Source: Andrena cerasifolii (lineage: Eukaryota; Arthropoda; Insecta; Hymenoptera; Andrenidae). From it: a stretch of 64,000 bases of DNA. Under the pieces are notes generated by a model. It searched no databases and had not been told where the DNA came from. It saw only the letters and a program-made list of their open reading frames with translations. A program made the translations under genes and the position numbers. Position 1 is the stretch's first letter. Every line of letters starts with the position of its first letter. The stretch covers positions 13,392,001-13,456,000 of the forward strand of contig NC_135123.1 of the NCBI RefSeq assembly GCF_050908995.1, given 5' to 3'. Positions 1 through 14,455 of this stretch are shown here, piece after piece.

Positions 1-2081
1 TAGCGATGCCAGCGATTCCTCGTTGGCGAAGCGTGCTCGCCGAGGAGCATTCCGACCGCCGCCCCTCTCGCCTATCGACCGGCGGTGCGAAGAACAAGAA
101 AAAAAAAAAAAACGAAGGATTAAAGCGAAAAGAGAGCGTCAATGACGGAAATCAACGGGAGCGTTGCGAGTGCCGGCGCGCCGAGGATCGCGCGATCCTT
201 CGAACGGGTATCGGGGCTGAAAACGTTGGTAGCCGCGCGTCGCCGTGAAATTTATGTGCCTAAAGTCGGTAGCGTGCGGCCGGGGCATAATTTTCGAGAG
301 ATTACCGCCAAACGTGCATCAACCTTTTGCTGGAGCGTGTAATTAAACTGTCTGTAGAGCGCGCGGCGTTGCTTCATGGTAAACAGACAACTATAACGTT
401 TCCTCGCGTCGCCGCGGTGCTGTGTTTTCTCGCCCAAACACGATGGCACTGCCATGCTTTACGTATCTCACTCATTGCAGCCCCGGTTTCTGCCGCGCTG
501 CTTTTTTACCGTCCCGCTATGGCCGTCCGAGATCAGGGGGCTTCCATCGTTCCCTGCGAAATAAGACGTACATTTACAGGCATAACGAGACGTGATTTAC
601 GATAGAGCATCGCCGCGTGCACGCTTTTGTACGCGTCCTGCCTAGCGTTGCGTTATCTGCAGGCGAACAGGAAACGGGGTTGACGGCGAGGGAGGGATAT
701 AAAAAGATCGCGGGATCGCCCACGAAGAGGGGGATAAGAGTGGAAAACACCTTTGGTTTTTCTATTACTTTGTAGCTAATTGGTAACGAATTCTTGTTCC
801 GCAATTCGATCACGGTTTATTGTGTTTCGGCCACTAGGCTTGTACCAGCATTCTGGTGTGCGTCGTATTTAGGTGGCCTCGTACCTGCTCTCCGCTCCAA
901 CTGGCTACTGCGAAAGGAGACCGTATCCAGAGGAGGAATACGACGGCGGAATGAAATTTGTGGCTGAAGTTTCCAGCTTGTCAACTTTCATTCCCTCGCG
1001 AGACAAATTAATTCCCCCGGTGATTGAGGCTCGAGCACCCACTTTGTAGAGTCGACTGTTTTCTATCCCCGGCAATTACGTTGCGCCGCGTCGGGGAAAA
1101 AAAGGAGAGAACGAGACGGGAGGAGGAAGAGATCGAGACCCGTTGGCGAACATCATCTGGACTCGTTTTCCGCGCAATTACGACTCCTTTTCCGGCGAGT
1201 TAAACGGCGGGAGCAAGGCCAAGGGCCGGCCTAATCACGTCTTAATTAATACACTTGGGCTGGAGCGATACTGGGAAAACGGGCTGATCGTATGGCTGAC
1301 CGGGCCGTCTTGCTCGTGTCCGCTCCTCGCTGTAATTAATCTGATAAGCGTGCACGCGTAAGCGCGGACTTTTACACGTTACTTTCTCCGGCGGCGCAAA
1401 CATTTACAAAGGTCAGAGGCGTGTGATCTATGCAAGATGCGAAACAGATATGCCGTATTGTCGAATACAGTTGCGCGGAGGCCTCCGCGCCCGGCTACCG
1501 CGGGACCAGCGCGGCCGTCTTTTCCACGGATCGGTTCGTGTTACTTTGCTTTATCGCTCGCCTTTTTCGCCCGCAGATCGACGGATATGGAGAACCGTTT
1601 GTACGCATCGCGGCATTAATGGACCGTTTTATCGTTACACTGCGATCCGCAATGCTGGATGGATTGAAGGAAAGGGAAGGAAGTGTTTCGACGCGTGAGA
1701 TTAAAGTGGCTGGCCGTGTTGCTGGCGAGGCTCGGTAATCGTGGCAGAAGAGTTTGGTTAGTCATGGTCGTTTCCTGCGCCCTGCCACTTCAAGTAAGAC
1801 TCGATTACCCAAGTGCCTACCTATATACCTACTTTCGCCACTCACTTATCGAAAAATCAAAGTCCTCTGCCAAGCTATCCCCGAAGCAACGCGGAATCGA
1901 ATTTATCTTCATTCAATCGTTATCACCTTATCGAACGCAAACTACCTTCGGCAAAATGATCCAAGGATACTCGTTCCGCGTCGGAGCAGCGTCTCTCTGA
2001 GAAAAGGGAAGAACGGGAAGGACCCACGCGTTATACAGTCGAGATAGCGACAAAAATCGTCAGTCTGGTTCTCCATTCTTC

Positions 2082-2082
<1 letters not shown>

Positions 2083-2147
<65 letters not shown>
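2083..2147. repeat. (CT)n microsatellite
   Basis: About 65 bases of nearly uninterrupted CT dinucleotide with one C insertion. On the opposite strand it reads GAGAG, the core site of GAGA-factor-type proteins. Likely length-polymorphic. Confidence 0.95.
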
Positions 2148-5100
2148 TTTATTCGCTCTTTTTCCCCGTGGAGCAAGAGATCGCGCACGTGGGAATGCCA
2201 GGGCATAATGTAACAGTTTTATTCACGGCGTCCAATGTAAATATGCGAGATTATGAGCGGCGAAGCGAGCGCAAGACGGTGCCGCGGGGCCTAGGCCCGC
2301 CAGCCTGTAAATCTGCGATGCGTTCCGCGCCTAATTCTCGGCGATCTCCTGGGCCCGCCCTGATGATTCCATTAGCGGATGCCCGCGCGATCGTTTATCC
2401 CGCGCTCGCTCGTTCGCGTGCGCGCGCGCGATCCGCGATTTTCTGATAATAAATGGCTCGCGAGCTTTAATGGACCCCGCCACGGCGAAACGGGTGCAGC
2501 ACGTTAACGACGCGCGGATACAGGTTGGACGATTGCGCGCTGGCATGCGGCCGCTGAAAGGGAAATTTCGATGGGTACCCGCGGTTTCTCGGTTAATTGG
2601 TAGCCGGACGATGAAAACGGAAGCACGCTGTCGCGTGGGAAAGACGATAGGCACAGGGAAACTCCAGCGATCGATCGATCGGCTCTTTTTCAGTGGCGTC
2701 GCCCTTTGAGGCTACTCCGACTTTAATCTCTGCAGATTAATCAGCAGCTCGCGGCACTTCGGTTTCGTCCATTATGAAAGGCGCCGCGGGAGGATGTGCC
2801 TTTGACGTTGAAAACATCGATGCGACAAACATTGTAGGGAAGCGAGGCTACTTTGTTAAGTTCGCTGAGAATTGAATGGCATTCTGTGCAATGCTTCTTG
2901 CGTCAGGATTAATTGTATATCCTACCAGGATACACGTGTAGATTGAACTCCCCGATGAACTGAGGCACTCGTAGGAGAGTACAAATTCCAGTACCCCTCT
3001 GCTCCCGCTGCGCATTCTCATGCACACGTCAGACTCTTTTTTATTAATATCGCTCGTACGAGGACTCGAAATTAAATTCTGCTTATCGATAGCGTTATCA
3101 GGACGAACGCCTCCGGTTCTCACCCCGAGGAGAGCTACTCGCGCCGACTGGTGCGTGCTCCGGGGCAATTCACCGGGTAGATTCGCGATTCGCTCGCGGG
3201 ATTTAATGTGGAAGGAAGCGGGCATAGTTGTACTGTTGGCTGTGATACACCAACGCACCTCCGGCGTGGCTTCCCTCGATAGAATAATACACGGTACGCG
3301 TACACGTAACCCCTTGTGCACGTCGAGCTTTCTGGGAGCAACGGAGGCGTACGTGTTCGAGTGTGTTCTGGTTTGTGCTCGCCAGCCCCGGCTGTATCGG
3401 CTGATCTTCTATGTGTGTAATAATAATTCAAAGCGATATGCACGGTGCACGTGGGAAAATGTTACGCGTCTTGTCGAATAGGCAGATCGCTTTTCGCTGG
3501 TCGCGCAAAGCTTTACCCCCCTCGCGGGAGCTCGGGGAATTTTCTTTGAAATAACGACCCTCTTACTCAGTGGATATTTGCTTTCGAGTAATCAGAAAGT
3601 GGGTGCAAGGAAATGAAGAGAATAGGGGAAGGAGAGTAGAAACGAAAAAATACTTTGCGAATGACTTTTAATAAAATTCGCTTCGTGGATCAGTCTACAG
3701 ACCTTGATCTTCTATTGCCGTTATTGCAGAGGGCTCGATATGCCTGTGACTTAGTGCCTCTGACAGCGACCCCCGTTGCAGCAACATGCGAAAATTCAAA
3801 GCAGAATTTACACTGCCTTGTAGACAGTTTTTGCCCAAGTTTCTTGATGCGCAGACACACGCAACGAAGGCAGAAGGGACACGGTTCGCGCCACGGTTTA
3901 ATGGGAAGCCACGAACTAGATCTAGCGACCGCGACTCAGCCACCCGCGCGCGTATTTATTGCCCTCCGCAGACATGAGGGATGGCTCGCGCATAAAATTA
4001 GCGATACTCGTAATTGTTATTGCTTATGTGCCGGACGTCGCCGCGATAGCGGCTAATGTACGTTTATTCGTCGGGGAAACGAGCGCGTTTCATGCGCGCT
4101 TGCCTCCCCGTCCGCGCAATTAGCGACCCTTGACACGGTCGTCGAGTTCCATCGCCATTTTTGGGGGACCCCGCGTCGTCATATTTCCATGCATCGCGCC
4201 GATAACGTGAGAAAAGAAGCCACGGCCGAAGATTCCTGAAATTCGACGCCGCCATGAATATTCATTGCCGCTAGCCAGCGAAATACGCGTTGCAAATGTA
4301 AAAATTAGAAAACGCTGTTCGAAGGTTTTTGCCCGCCTCTGGATTTGGACACGACGAGTCGTTAACGAGGTTGTATAAATTGCCAAGTAAATTCTCTTGG
4401 AATCTTGGTTTTTTTTTCATTGCTACGGTTAATGTATTCGCGCAGAGTGTCCTGGGAACGGTATCTGTTTTAACCGTCGCATATTTCGCCTACTTTGGGC
4501 ACTGCAAAATCTTTCGATCCTCCTTTTAATTCTAAAGGCAAATAACAGTACCTCGGGCGAACGAGTCGGACCAATTACTAACGAGCAATAAGTAATCTCA
4601 TCAATTCCAAGCTTACCTCGCCTTTTTGTCACTTCTGTCTCGTAAAAGAGCCCTGCAATTCGAGACGAGAACCCGTAGGTGTACGCGTCCGCGATGCGTC
4701 GAATCTTTCCCCAGCAATGACTGCGTTCGACTAGTGCCGTTCGCGTTTAATTACGAGCAACGGGGAACAGCTCGCGCGTGAAATTTAACGATACCGGCAA
4801 TTACGACAACCAATGCCAGGGATACGCACAGAATTAAAGTAATCGGGAGCCGACAAAGGTTTGCAAATGCAGTTCCACGGAACTTTTCTGCTCGAATTCC
4901 CGCCTCGTTGCATGCTCTGATCGTCTCTTGGCGTCGATGAGCACTGGAACTGGAGGATGCCGAGGAAAAACGCCGACGTTAGGAACGGTGATTCGTCGTA
5001 TTCCATGGAACCATAGATCCTCTTGTGATTTGAGGAACGGCCGAGGGAAAGGGAAATCTGTGGTGTCCGATGATTCGACTGGACTGTCGATCTCCGATCG

Positions 5101-8100
5101 CCCAGCAACGTCGCTCCCCAGGATCGTAATCGCTTTCGACGTGTTCCATCATTTATCTCGACGGTCGCTCCATTTGCGAAACGAAAGTTAACCGCTGCTC
5201 CCGGCGAAAAAATTAACCGCGCTCTGCCACGGGCAAGTTAGCACGAACAGATACACGATATAACTCACTGCAGAATGCAATTATCTTGCATAAGCAGGCA
5301 AATCGTGTTATTTCATCGCAGCGCTACCGTTCGCTCCTCCGCCACTGGAAATTCACCGATCTTTCCGATAATCCCTACACTTTTCCTCCGACTTTTCCTT
5401 TCTTCACTTTGGTATTGCTGAGCGTGCTTGGGTCTAGGATTCTTTCGCGTGGCTGTGACGAAGAAATTCTATTCTGTGACATTTCCGTCCGATTGGGTGT
5501 TTTCCACGTAGAAGTCATGAACTGTATAATCGAGCATATCCACCTCGTTACTACCTTACCAGCTCTGGTCAGAAGCTCGTTCAGGAACACCCCTGAGGAC
5601 TCCAATTCCCCCGTGGTTGCCGTTGCTGCGAAAGGTCGCCACCCTCGTCCCCCACCGAAAAAGCCAGAGAATAATAGAGGCGCGGGCCGCGATCGCGATC
5701 CTCGCAACAAGGAATCCCATCGTGGCAACACGGAGGAACAAAGGTGGAAGACGGTAATTTTAGTCCGTGAAGGCGAACGGGAAGGCAACGGCGGCGCGAT
5801 TACCACGGGGATACCATGTTCCTGTCATCGACGGATCGAGATCTGCTATCTGATGCTGATTACGCTCGCGCACCTGTGTGCACACCCAGGCACACACGAT
5901 GTATAATAAAAAGGAGTCAGCGCGCGTCTTAGCTCGACTGTAACAAATGTACCTTCTCCAGCGTGTACATACGGGTTTACCAGGCGTTCGGCTGGCTATT
6001 ACGCATAAATACCGCGTACCGAGTTCCGGCCAGGGGAAGCAGCCGAGAAGGAATCAACCACGCGATCCTGGCGTCTCTGATTGGTAATTAAACGCATGAC
6101 ATCCGTCTGCCGGTATCATCGACTCCCTCGAGCTAGCTCGCTTCTTCCCCTGCCGTCGATGTCGCAAGCTTCTTTGTCCTGGCTGCTCGGCTTCAACGAG
6201 GAGCACCCCCCGCGTGCCCGATAGGAGGAGCCTGGCTCGTTTGCTGTACAATGAATTAAACATCGAAGAAATTGAGTGGGAAGAGAAAATTCTAGCCTCC
6301 TTCCAGTCACGGCTGCTATGAATGAGCTGGGTTAATGGGAGCACCGATGGGTGCTGGGAAGATCGAAGAGAGACTTGTCTTGGAAGCTTGAAAAGTTGGG
6401 GATAAAACTTGGATGAGAGTTGCGATGCCGAAGAGTGGGAAGATTGATGAATCCTACGGAACGATGTTGGATGGTAAGATGGTAATTAATATTCCGCAGG
6501 GGAATCGCACAAGTGCCTCGCAACATCCTTGCATCGAATTTATCCTTCGATCGAGAGAAAATGGCCGCGTCCAGGCCCTGGTGAAATTAGATCGCGATTA
6601 TTTAAGAGCTTTCCCAGCCACTTCCGGCGGGGCATGGTCGCCCGGAAGATTTACGGTCGCACATTGTTTCGTAATCGTAATCAGCCCCGGTTCTCGTCAG
6701 GTCAGTGAACACTCACACGAACGCTATCTCCTGGATAGTCCGTAGAAGAAGAGCCTGGTCGTCGGACAACGGAATCAAGGAGCCGGTACACCCTGGCTGG
6801 CTGGATAGCTAGCGGTTCGTTCAGATCTAGATCGCAGATTTAACTGCAAATATTAATTAGGCTAGGCTGCGCTCGTGAATCCTAACGGATTGCGTCACTC
6901 TTGCGCCAGGTGAATCCTCCGCCGAGGATCCGGCCTTCACGAAATCCACGAGCAAAGCCAAGGAGGTAAGTGTTTCTTTGGGAACCGGAATTCGAGACGC
7001 TGATTTTTGATAGTTGACACGGCATCGGTCAGCATTTTATTAAAGAAAAAAGGATATACATTTCAAAGTGATATTTGATCTCAAAAGATCTCAAGCTTCT
7101 TCCCATATTCCAAAATCTCGATTTCAATATTCATATTTATTTATTTCAAAAATAGGAATCTTCGTTTCAACTTCTCACGTCGTTGAATGATCCTTTTCGA
7201 CCATGTGACTTCTTCCTGTGTCTCGATTACCTCCAAGTGTCCAAGGTTCAGGTATATCTTCCATATCGGTCAGGTTTACTGATTCCCTCGGTCGTTCAGA
7301 TTTGTTCCACTAACCAGGGACAGATTTCCCGGTTGTCGGCACGACAGAAAGCGGCGCAACGATGACGCGGAACATCAACCCTTATCAGAGGGCCTCGTTA
7401 CTCGAGGCGCAGCGGCGTTCAAGGACGTCGTCCTCGAGACGATGCTCGTGGCCGGGGCATCCAGGTCGATTTGTTGAAAATAGTCGTGTGCACGATACGC
7501 TCCGCGTTATATATCGTGGTATGTCGCATAGCCGGGATTGGAGCTCGCCGGTTACAAGCGGCATCGCACCGTACCCGCTGCGCTAGCAGCACGTCAGCGC
7601 GGCCGCCACGAAATACGGCGGACTCATGCAGCGCTTCTCAAACCAGGACGAGCGGAAACGATGCTGGCGAAAAGTCCTTACAGGTCCTGAAGTTTCGTTA
7701 AACGTAGGCTAGGGGTGCTCGGCCAAACCTGGGACTCTAAATCTGCAGTTTAAATTAATGTTAGCGTGGAGGGTTGCGATTGAGAGTTTCCTAATTGTCC
7801 TAAACACGTGAACCAGGGTCCTTCACAGTAGCTCCTGCCTCTGAAACAAATTTTGCCTTCGGTTTTCCGTGTTTGCCCCGTCGGGGGATGGAATTATCTT
7901 GCTACTAAATTATAGTAACATGGCATCGGTATATTTAGGTAACGATCAAGGACTCGAAAAGACCTACACCCTCCACCCAAGTGTCTCCGAAGCAGCATCG
8001 ACTGAAAACTCAATATCAATTACCGATAGCCAGTTCTAAGGAGAGCTGGTGTAAGTGAAAACACTCAATACAGAAGTTTACATCCCAAACAAAGCTCGCC

Positions 8101-8545
8101 CCGTCCCCGTCGAGCATCGCCGCTAATCACAGAGCCTTAACGATCGCCGAGTCCCCCCCGTCAGAACGCATTACCTAACGTTGTTTCACAACCGAAACGA
8201 TCCCGCCGGCCGAGTAGAGCAAGAGAGAGAGAGACCTGTTTGAGTATCACTGGACGATTGGGACCGCATTCCCGGCTGGAAACCGCAGCAGCGTTTGAAG
8301 ACTGCATTTGGAGCGGCCACGTAATGCAAAGAGATAACCTATATGAAGAGCTGTCGGTCCCAACCGGGCGGCAGTTATGCCGAATAAAATCGCTGATTTG
8401 TTGTACTGCCACCGATTCCGATTCCCTTGCGCGGCACGATGACCAACATTCCGTGGCGCGTTTATGGGCCTTCCACGTCGATCACCGATCGCTCGTGTGC
8501 TACGAGCCTCCTCACCTCGATCCTCTCTCCCTCTCCCCCGCCCCC

Positions 8546-8567
8546 CTCTCTCTCTCTCTCTCTCCCT
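8546..8567. repeat. (CT)n microsatellite
   Basis: Short CT dinucleotide run embedded in a longer pyrimidine-rich stretch (about 8518-8580). Confidence 0.85.
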
Positions 8568-9520
8568 CTACCCTTCCTTTCGTTGGTCGAGTCGGTCCTT
8601 AAAGGACGGGCGAAAGTTTCGCGTCGGGGACGGGAAAACGCGCGGCTGCACTTTATAGGATACTTAATAAGGGGCCTTATCGACCGGCGGTGAAGTTAGA
8701 TACAGAGGGAACGAGGTATCCACGTCGATATTGGCGGAGATATATCGGGTATTAGCCTGGCCGCGGCTTAACCTCCCCGTGCTGTCCCCGTCGACTGTTA
8801 CGCGGACAGACGCCCGAGTACATACGCTCGCGGATTATCGCCGCAGATAGAAAGCATCGAACGACCCGCCACTCGTTTTTTCCTTCAACCCTCCTGCCAG
8901 ATCTAGCTTCGAGTGGTCCTCGGGCGCGTCGATTGTTTCTCTGCTCGAGGGTGTTTGTTGTTTGCTGGCGATGGTATCGAATCGCGCGGGTAACCCGTCA
9001 CCTTGGCGGGGAGGTGGGCCCTGGGGCCAGAGGATCGGTGCTAACGCGCATGGATCGTAAAACTATCGTCGTAAAAAGACATTTTAAGCAGGAATTTTGA
9101 TGGAGAGATCAACAGCAGCTTGAGTAGTATGACGCGTCGGATGAATCAACGGGATTGCAAGGTTCGTGCCTGAGGAACGGGTAGCTGGAGTCGTTGCTCG
9201 ATCGGGTGGCGTCAGAGTTGGGTACGGCAAGCTTTTGTTGAGTGTCTGTTTCGATTCTGTGTATATGTGTCTTAGATAAAGTCTGGATTTGGTGATCATT
9301 GAGGTAGATTTATCTAAGCTTATAAGCGGCAAATCTTCATTCCATTTAGTATTTTTCTTCAGAAAATATGAACTCCGGAAGATTAGTTTTACAGTAATGA
9401 GTAAACTGTTACCTACTGCAATATGCTTGTATCCGAGGCGATTTCAAGTCAAAATGTTAACGTTTTTAATTAAATAATTAATTCATTTCTGCATATTAAT
9501 TCTAGTATATATTATTATAA

Positions 9521-9607
9521 TCGGTATTTTAAATTTAAAAACCGGTTTTCGAATTTTACAAATTTATAAATAAAAACCGGGTTTTAAACCCTGTTTTTAA
9601 AAACCGA
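9521..9607. repeat. AT-rich imperfect inverted repeat with ACCGG motifs
   Basis: The block repeats the motif AAAAACCGG/CCGGTTTT several times. It begins with TCGGTATTTTAAA and ends with TTTTTAAAAACCGA, which pair as imperfect inverted arms. It sits in an AT-rich island within GC-rich DNA, which suggests a small mobile-element remnant, but there is no recognisable target duplication or coding content. Confidence 0.4.
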
Positions 9608-11642
9608 CAAACCCTTCGTGAAGGATCGTTGCTCGCTGGGTAGACAAATGATGATGATAACTCAGAAAATGAGCGATACCCCTTACGCGGCGAGGAAAAT
9701 ACAATCGAAGAACATTACGTATACTGTTCAAAGCTGAAAAGTGGATGATTTACCGTTTGGCCTCTCGCACAGCGAAAACACGCCGAAACGACATTCATTC
9801 GGTGTCACAAACAGATATAGGATCCCATAAAACGATTGCAAACGAACGTATAACGTAGCACAATGTAATTTATGCAATGATATCAGTCGCATTGGATCGT
9901 TTCACGGCTCTATGAAAATGTAGCTTTACATCTGCGAATAATATTACTCACACTGAAAGATTCTTGGCAATAAAACGAGAAGATTTCGTGGAGTACCTTT
10001 TTGCCATAAAGTTCCTCCTTCTTCAGTTATTCACAGTCAAAGTTCGATGCGCGCGCATCGCGTTCATATGTCGCGCGCCATTACTCAAGCGACAAGGTGA
10101 TGCGCGCGCAACGAACTTTGCCAGCGATTTACCAGGCAACGAAGGGGAATTTCGAAAAAAGTTATTCTTCATGATCGTCTCAGTTTTGCCTACAGAATCA
10201 TTTGTTACAAATCTCCAGGACGTTTCCATTGATCATCCACAATACGATTGCGTCACAGCATAGATGGAAGTTACGCAACACGCTTCGGCGTTTTAAATCC
10301 TGCCGCTAAATTTTCACAGTCACGCCAGAATAATTTTTATTGCTCTATCAGTATGGTATTTGATGAAGAGATGCGTACGTCAGCGTGGTTTATGAGCCGA
10401 AGCGTTTACGTCCGCCCGTTATCTGGCGTTTCGTTTCAAGGAAATCCAGCAGGCACGTTCGAATGTTCCGCCGCCGGTGGACACCGGGAGGCGCGCGTTC
10501 CTCGGAGATGAAAAATGCTCGGAGACGCGTATAGCGGCATTGTGTCGCCAGTAACGTGAAACCTCACGAACCTTACGCTCTCGAGCATAACACGGCGAGC
10601 TCGCATAACGCATGGCACGAGTCCCGGGGAAACGAGCGTGATAAACATGTCAGCGTGACTAGACCCCCTGTAGAGTGCCAGGGACCAGCGAGTTTGATGC
10701 CCCCTTACCTGTCCCGAGCTACCCTGGCCCCGTGATATCGGGCCCCGCTTTCACGAATTTTTCGGTTTCTCCGGCCTGTTTGCGGAATCCTTTTTTACAC
10801 CTGTGTCTCGCTTCTTGTTCGCTTCTCGTTCCTCGTTCTCACGGTGGACGGTGTCGTCTTCTTCAACACCTCGCCCGTGCAATCTGGTGCACTCTACTCA
10901 CACGATTTTGAGAACCCAAGATTTGCTAACCTGTTCCTTGTTCCCGTTACCCTTGTTTCCATAGGTTCAACTGGACAAGCTAGAAAGCGAGGAAGTACTT
11001 AACACAATCGTGTATTCATAGTCGAGCTTTTGGCTTCCATCCGTGATGTGGATTGAGCTGTTCCTGAGTTATTGGACTCCCAGTGGATTGTTCATGTGCG
11101 ACCGGGTGCTCGTGCAAGGTGAAACGTTAATTCGCCGCATTTGTCACAGCAGAAGAGTTAATTATCTCCCCTCCGACAAGGATGGTTAGCGAGCTAAGCG
11201 ACGACAGATGGTAGCCGTGTCAGCCGTTCCGGCGTTTTCGCCAAAATCACCGAATCATTTCCGGCCGGCGAAGGGGCAAAAATACCCGGGTGCACTCGTC
11301 TCGCCTATCATTCTTTCGCACACATAACGACTTTAATCGGTCCTTGAAGAGCAGTCAGGCGCCTGGACCTCTCGTAAATTGCAGTTCTGCCGCGTCGCGA
11401 CGGTAACGTTTGATTAAAAGCAATTTCGACAGCGCGAGTCACTATTAGCGGCTGCTGCTGGACCAGTTGCGCATCAATCATCGATATTCAAACCGATTTG
11501 GCAGCATTACGCGCAACGACAGCGGTAGTCCATTTTGCAAGCGTCCTTTTTCAAACGCAACACTTTTCCCTCTTTTCGAGCACGTCCCATTACCGAAGTA
11601 TCTGCCATTTAATTATCCAATTTATTCTCTGACTGGATTCCT

Positions 11643-11658
11643 CTGTGTGTGTGTGTGC
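11643..11658. repeat. (TG)n microsatellite followed by T-run
   Basis: A short TG dinucleotide run followed directly by a run of about ten T. Confidence 0.8.
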
Positions 11659-12730
11659 GTTTTTTTTTTCACTCTACGCCCGACTTTGGCGATTTAAATA
11701 GCGTTCCACCGTCTCCACTACGGTTTTAAGCGCCACGTCGCAAGATAGATGCTTCCGGGAAACGGGGCAGAGTCAGAATTCAGTCAAAGCACGACTATCT
11801 GTACGGTCCAGATGTTCGGGAGTCTTCAGTCAATGGCCCGTGAAGCGGGAGACGACGCAGATAAGGCTTAACAACGATTCGCCTCCGAGATAACCGTTGG
11901 TCGCCTCTAATCCGCCGAGGAGATGCCCGTGGGGAGTTATTGTTGCTATCTCCTTGGATGCATCGGGAACTCGGAACAGTCTGGTCGGCGGGAGGGTAAA
12001 AATATTTGTCGAGGGCTGACGATACGATGCTTGGAATTTTTGTTTTAATATTGTGATCGCATGGTTCCTCCCTCTTCCCTGAGCAGTTTCACTTGAGCGA
12101 GCAATACCTTCTCTCGGAATCTAGATACAGTGATACAGATTCGTTATCAGACAGCTAAGATATTTATGAACTTAATTTTCATCCTCCTGCCGCTTTACTC
12201 GGTGTATTTTAGTAGCTCCCCTGCAATTTACGAAGCTGTTCCCTCTGATGAATCCATAGAGCGCGACTCAAATGTGCAGTTGAGTTTGTATATCACGGCA
12301 GAAATCTGTAGTAAATTTAATTACATTCTAGTTGCCCCGGTGCATAGTTAGACGTCCCAGGGGAAATGTCATCTATCGTTGCTCCTTTCACGAGCGGATG
12401 GCTCGCAAAATTGCCGTGCTTACCTGGAAAGATCGATGGTAGATCTCGCAGGTGAAGGAAGGAAAGCCGAAAGGCAAAGGATAATTCGATGTTTGCTCGG
12501 TCATTGTCTCCGTTACGGGAGGCTCTATAGAGGCTCGTCGAACGGGGCATCGTGACCTAAGAAAATATTTAGAGACGGCGCCCGACCCGCGCGCGACCCG
12601 GCCTACTAATTTTTGGCGAGGAAGAAAGGCGCGAAGTGGATGACGGTGCAGGCTCGATCACGAAAGGTTCGCCGTTTCCCACCTGTTTTCCTAAGATCTC
12701 CGCGACGAATCGCGATAAGGCATGACCTTT

Positions 12731-12755
12731 CGTACGTACGTACGTACGTACGTAC
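12731..12755. repeat. (CGTA)6 tetranucleotide repeat
   Basis: Six perfect copies of CGTA plus one base. The unit is self-complementary in register (CGTACG), so the whole tract is a palindrome as well as a tandem repeat. Confidence 0.95.
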
Positions 12756-14417
12756 TTCCCCTTCTAACTCTCGGAAAAAATCCGACTTGCAGTGATTTTG
12801 CAGAAGGACGCCCGCTGCTACGGAGTTACTCGAGGTAACGTCGCGTTAGGAGCGATTAAGGAAGCTGATGGGCTGCCAAAAACGAGGGGATCTAGAGTTT
12901 CGTCTAGAGGAGAGCGATAAAACGAGCGGAGGAAAAAAAAAATGATGGTGTGAGCGAAGTGCGCAGTCCTCGAACACGATGTCGTCGCGATAACCTCGGA
13001 TTTTTTTTCCAGCTCTTCAAGGATCCAAAGCCGCGTACACCGTGTGCTTTCTCCGCACTTAATTTACTGGATCGTAAACGTCGCGGCGCGAGGAGACCGC
13101 GGCTTCCCCGGTTACGGAGGATTTTTCGAAAGGAACGACTACATCGGGCAAAAAAGTAACCCAACGCCTATCACACTGACACAATTTCCTCGACGGCCGC
13201 GTAGCGACACACAGGGGACACGTGAGTTATTTACTGCGCGTAAATGAAGATATATCGTAGGGAAATCCTTTTTAACGACCGTCCCCTGCTGCCCGTTTCG
13301 GCCTGCTCCTCTGAAAACCATTAAAGAACGCGGGCGCGCGTGCACGCCTGGTGGTTCCCTGGCTAGGTGCGCGGTCCACGTGCGCGAAACTCCGGCCAGG
13401 GGGTTTAAATCCCACCGGCAATCTATCGATTTGACGGACGTGGCTGGAGTCGCGGCTGCTTTACCTGGTGGGGAGGATCCGTGGCGCTAGTGATGGAGTG
13501 GAAGCCACCACATCGCGACTTTGATAATGAAATAGTAAGGGTAGAACCATCAACGCGTAGTTATTGATAGATAGAAGTCATGCTGAGATGTGAACAATGT
13601 TGATACTGTGTTTTTCATTTTAATACGAGCTTCTGAGACGCTCTAAATAAGAACATTTGTAAGAGCCCAGAACCGCGGTACCTCGTGGTAACTATAAGTT
13701 CGTGTCTGAACGGGTGCGACAAAGAATCGTCTTGTCAAAGAATCGTGCAACAGGCGCAGCCTGTTTCTACCCCAAGAAAAGTAGCGATCTGGATCGCTCG
13801 CTCTCGAGACACGACCGCTAAAAATTGGCCAGCTTCCCTCCGCAGAAGCATTCCAGATCGAGTTCCGATCGCCCCGTATCAGTGGTATATATACAAAACC
13901 GCCGAGCGAAACGCGACCCCTCCACCTCCTCGTGGGCCCGCGATCGATCATATCGCGGTCCAGTCGACAACGAAGAATTTCCATGGTATCAACGACGTCC
14001 GACTGTTAGCGTGGATCTCCAAGGGGCCGCCGAAAGGGAAAGATGATCAGGACAAGCCGTCGTCGCAGCTGTGCCCGCGATGCAGTCGCATAATTTATAG
14101 CATCGGCCGGGACGCGAAGCCGAGAGAGAAACGAGAGGGATTCGAGGGGAAGGGGCGCTGCACTCTCCGTGCCGATGAAGAACACGAAGGAACAGAGAGG
14201 CGCGGGAAAGAGAATGGGCGAGATGAAGAGAGAGGGCGCGGAGAAGGGAGAGGGGGAGGACAGAGGAACATTAAGATACCGACACTAGCTGGCAAGAGTG
14301 ACGGGGGAAAGGCGCGGCCGACGAAGAGAGGGACACGAGGGACAAGCATTCTTTATGCGTCTTATCGGGCTTATCAAACGGCCGGTAGTGATGTGACTCT
14401 GGCCAACTCTCGATGCC

Positions 14418-14421
<4 letters not shown>

Positions 14422-14451
<30 letters not shown>
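14422..14451. repeat. (CT)n microsatellite
   Basis: About 30 bases of perfect CT dinucleotide, lying 150 bp downstream of a purine-rich stretch on the same strand (14120-14280). Confidence 0.95.

Positions 14452-14455
<4 letters not shown>

Noticed and set aside
5286..5906. 206-codon open frame with an overlapping 143-codon frame on the opposite strand
   Set aside because: Mutually shadowing frames in GC-rich DNA, no motif and no typical codon pattern.
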